Positions 62,510 to 64,000 of a stretch of 64,000 nt of DNA are shown piece by piece. The notes beneath the pieces are model-generated. The model ran no database searches and had not been told where the DNA came from. It was given only the letters and a program-made list of their open reading frames with translations. Numbering within the stretch: position 1 is the first letter of the stretch; each line of letters begins with the position of its first letter. This stretch comes from an uncultured Thiohalocapsa sp. (lineage in GTDB: Bacteria; Pseudomonadota; Gammaproteobacteria; Chromatiales; Chromatiaceae): assembly GCF_913063425.1 (NCBI RefSeq), contig NZ_CAJXYK010000027.1, forward strand, positions 16,543 to 80,542, in the 5' to 3' direction. The position numbers were made by a program, and so were the translations under genes.

Positions 62510-62777
62510 TCAGGCCGCCTCGGCCTCGCCGAGCCAGCAGTCGCGTCAGCGAGACGAAGCGGTAGGGCGCCTCGTCCGCGCCGATGTGTTTGTGATCGCC
62601 CTTGCCGCGCTCGTTATCGTAGGGCACCAGGCAGTGCCCCGAACGGCCGCAGTAGAGCCGGTACTTGAGCCCATGCGCAAACTCCGGGGTTGGAGCGGGC
62701 AACTGCCAGACCACGCGCTCGACGATCAGGCCGTTGCCGAACGTCTTGCGATCGCGCAGGATCAGGCGTGCGGCCAT
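62510..62777 (-). pseudogene. TumE/DUF6516-like toxin gene, frameshifted near its end
   Basis: MAARLILRDRKTFGNGLIVE, ERVVWQLPAPTPEFAHGLKYR and YDNERGKGDHKHIGADEAPYRF match DUF6516 (TumE-type toxins of toxin-antitoxin pairs). The track frame runs on into res debris; a one-base shift near 62530 would restore a normal end (WLGEAEAA, stop at 62510). Its ATG overlaps the stop of the mod remnant by one base, as in an RM operon. No TumA antitoxin gene is recognised. Confidence 0.6.
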
Positions 62778-63299
62778 CAGCCGTCCGCCTGACAGGGCAG
62801 TTGCTTGAAGCGCACGCCAAGCGCCGCGAGCCGGGACTCGTGCAGCCGGCATGCCTCGCCGAACACCACCCGCGGCCCGTCGTGCGCCGGCAGCGCGTCC
62901 AGCACCGGGGCGGTCAGCACGTTGCCGCCGTCCGGCCGCCGGTCGTCGAGGATGCCGTTGAACAGCAGGTAGTAGGCGGTGCCCCCGGTGCTCGCCGAGC
63001 AACGGCGATGCCGGCACCTCCCCGAGCGGCTGCCGCATCTCCCGGTACCAGATCCACTGCGCCAAGTCCGCAAAGCCGACGCCGGGGCGGATGCTGCCGG
63101 GCCCGTCGAACACCGGCTCGCCGAGCCGGCAGAACCGGAAGCCGCCGCCGCCCTGGCAGCCGACCGCTTGCGCGATGCCGCCCTGCTCCCCGTCGATGAC
63201 CTTGCGCAGCCGCGCCGCGCAATGGGTCTCGGCATGGTCGCCCATCTCGACGCCGATCCAGCGCCGACCCATCTTGTGCGCGACGGCGGCCGGGTAAAA
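62777..63299 (-). pseudogene. mod: C-terminal part of type III Mod methyltransferase, frameshifted
   Basis: Sequence such as RRWIGVEMGDHAETHCAARL, KVIDGEQGGIAQAVGCQGGG and FRFCRLGEPVFD is the C-terminal half of a type III or related N6-adenine Mod protein. A frameshift near 63000 continues it as GTAYYLLFNGILDDRRPDGG, then ends at 62777. The catalytic DPPY and SAM motifs are absent; they would lie in the missing middle. Confidence 0.7.
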
Positions 63300-63518
63300 G
63301 AGGCTATCGGTGCAGCGACCACCTTATCCCAGCAGCAGCCGTGTCGTTCTTTCGAAATGGGGTTCGTTCATCCGGCCCGTCCGGCTCCGCGAAAACCTGA
63401 TACTGCGCAATAGCCTTTTCAGTTCTTGGCATAAGGCTGAAGCGTTCCTCGGCAAGTGTCTTTCTTGCCTTTGGGCCTGCCGCGGCCAAAGCCCGCCCCC
63501 AAACGAGTATGTGATCGC

Positions 63519-63740
63519 CTATTGATGCAATTTTCCGATCAGTCGGAAGATGCACTTGACGCGCCCGGCGTAGACCGGCAGCAGCGACTTCAGCGCGTCC
63601 AGGCTGTCACCCTGGATCAGCAGGTTCTCGTTGTCCGGGTCACCGTAGCCGAGGCTCGGCTCGGCCACGAGCAGGCGGTAGGGGACCTCGCGGGCGGCGA
63701 CAACGGCCTTGTCCTTACCTGTCCAGTGCAGCGACGGCAT
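63519..63740 (-). pseudogene. mod: N-terminal part of type III Mod methyltransferase
   Basis: MPSLHWTGKDKAVVAAREVP and ENLLIQGDSLDALKSLLPVY, ending in AGRVKCIF, is the start of a Mod gene (usual continuation IDPPYNTG). After F65 the sequence switches to unrelated residues and stops. The 220 bases between this and the C-terminal fragment do not look like Mod, so a deletion replaced the catalytic part. Confidence 0.7.
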
Positions 63741-63906
63741 GTAGTTCGGCTACCTATGCGACCTTCGACCTATGGCGCACTGGCGGGCGAATCAAAGTAC
63801 ACGCCCCGAGCGGCACCACCAGGAACATCAACAGCAGGTGCGCAGTGCAGCGGAACCACCTCGCGCAGGAAGCGCTCGCGCGTCGCCATGGACTTGAGGA
63901 TGGCGC

Positions 63907-64000
63907 ATCGATACTGCGCGTCTCGACGCCGGCGGCGGCGCGCTCGGGCGCCAGTCGGTACGTCTCGCACACGTCCTGGCACGTCTCATCGAAGTCCTCA
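63907..64000 (-). pseudogene. IS630-like transposase fragment at the window edge
   Basis: EDFDETCQDVCETYRLAPERAAAGVETRSID reads like the segment of IS630-family transposases before the second acidic residue (D-E-x-TGIQALE). After D the frame diverges. It is cut by the right edge, so its full state cannot be judged. Confidence 0.4.

Noticed and set aside
63304-63555. 83-codon ORF between the two mod fragments
   Set aside because: No recognisable domain, and it fills the deleted middle of mod; it may be inserted debris, but I cannot name it.

Overview
The window reads as a chromosomal segment of a high-GC gammaproteobacterium, most like the Chromatiales/Ectothiorhodospiraceae. This placement is an inference from gene content and composition. 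Three things support it: the conserved rlmN-pilW-hisS-yfgM-bamB-der block, cytochrome c4, zapE, prlC and an IscR with three spaced cysteines; strongly GC-biased third codon positions nearly everywhere; and many small Tat/Sec/lipoprotein genes typical of the group. No photosynthesis genes are present. Most of the window is ordinary housekeeping and envelope biology, interrupted by three islands of mobile-element debris.

Layout. 1-10.4 kb: a ParA-like ATPase, a Tyr/Gly-rich exported protein, a two-gene RND efflux operon (adaptor plus a pump with an unusual histone-H1-like C-terminal tail), a membrane-anchored dynamin-like GTPase and a ROK sugar kinase. 10.4-13.9 kb: a repeat-rich zone followed by a relic integron. 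Its parts are a broken, multiply deleted intI on the minus strand, a candidate attI zone full of TTATGCGG repeats, a lipoprotein cassette, an attC with a perfect 28-bp arm pair, a second cassette that contains an ORF-less group II intron-like RNA and a small secreted Cys-rich protein, and a second attC abutting nagZ. 13.9-18.8 kb: nagZ divergent from an NAD-biosynthesis unit (nrtR, nadA, a P-loop kinase-like ATPase) with a perfect palindrome in front of it, then a DUF805-like membrane protein and a hemerythrin. 18.9-32.5 kb: the LplT-PlsC-Aas fusion, zapE, a Trm112-like protein, an acyl-CoA synthetase, hemN, prmB, a soluble-GAF sensor kinase and iscR.

32.8-41.3 kb: DUF1249, thioredoxin, a Rossmann/RyR/SLOG three-domain protein, OsmC, a gamma-glutamylcyclotransferase-like protein, a PfpI protein, a radical SAM enzyme, a LuxR regulator and a PEP-CTERM-like surface protein, ending in a mosaic of transposase fragments and a 61-bp tandem repeat. 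41.3-51.9 kb: a GT4 glycosyltransferase, a sulfotransferase, a DHH phosphoesterase and then the rlmN-der housekeeping block, in which rodZ and ispG are absent from their usual place. 52-61.9 kb: a degenerate NarL-type regulator, two methyltransferases (one apparently exported), a Sel1-repeat lytic transglycosylase, cytochrome c4, SCO, gamma-carbonic anhydrase, a CNP1-like lipoprotein and oligopeptidase A. 61.9-64 kb: tRNA-Ser(CGA), immediately followed by a decayed island with broken mod and res genes of a type III restriction-modification system flanking a TumE-like toxin gene, and at the edge an IS630-like transposase fragment.

The most interesting structures are the relic integron with its group II intron-like insertion, the RyR-SLOG protein, the tRNA-linked type III RM/TumE remnant, and the putative NrtR operator. 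All family assignments come from reading motifs in the translated sequence. No database search was possible.
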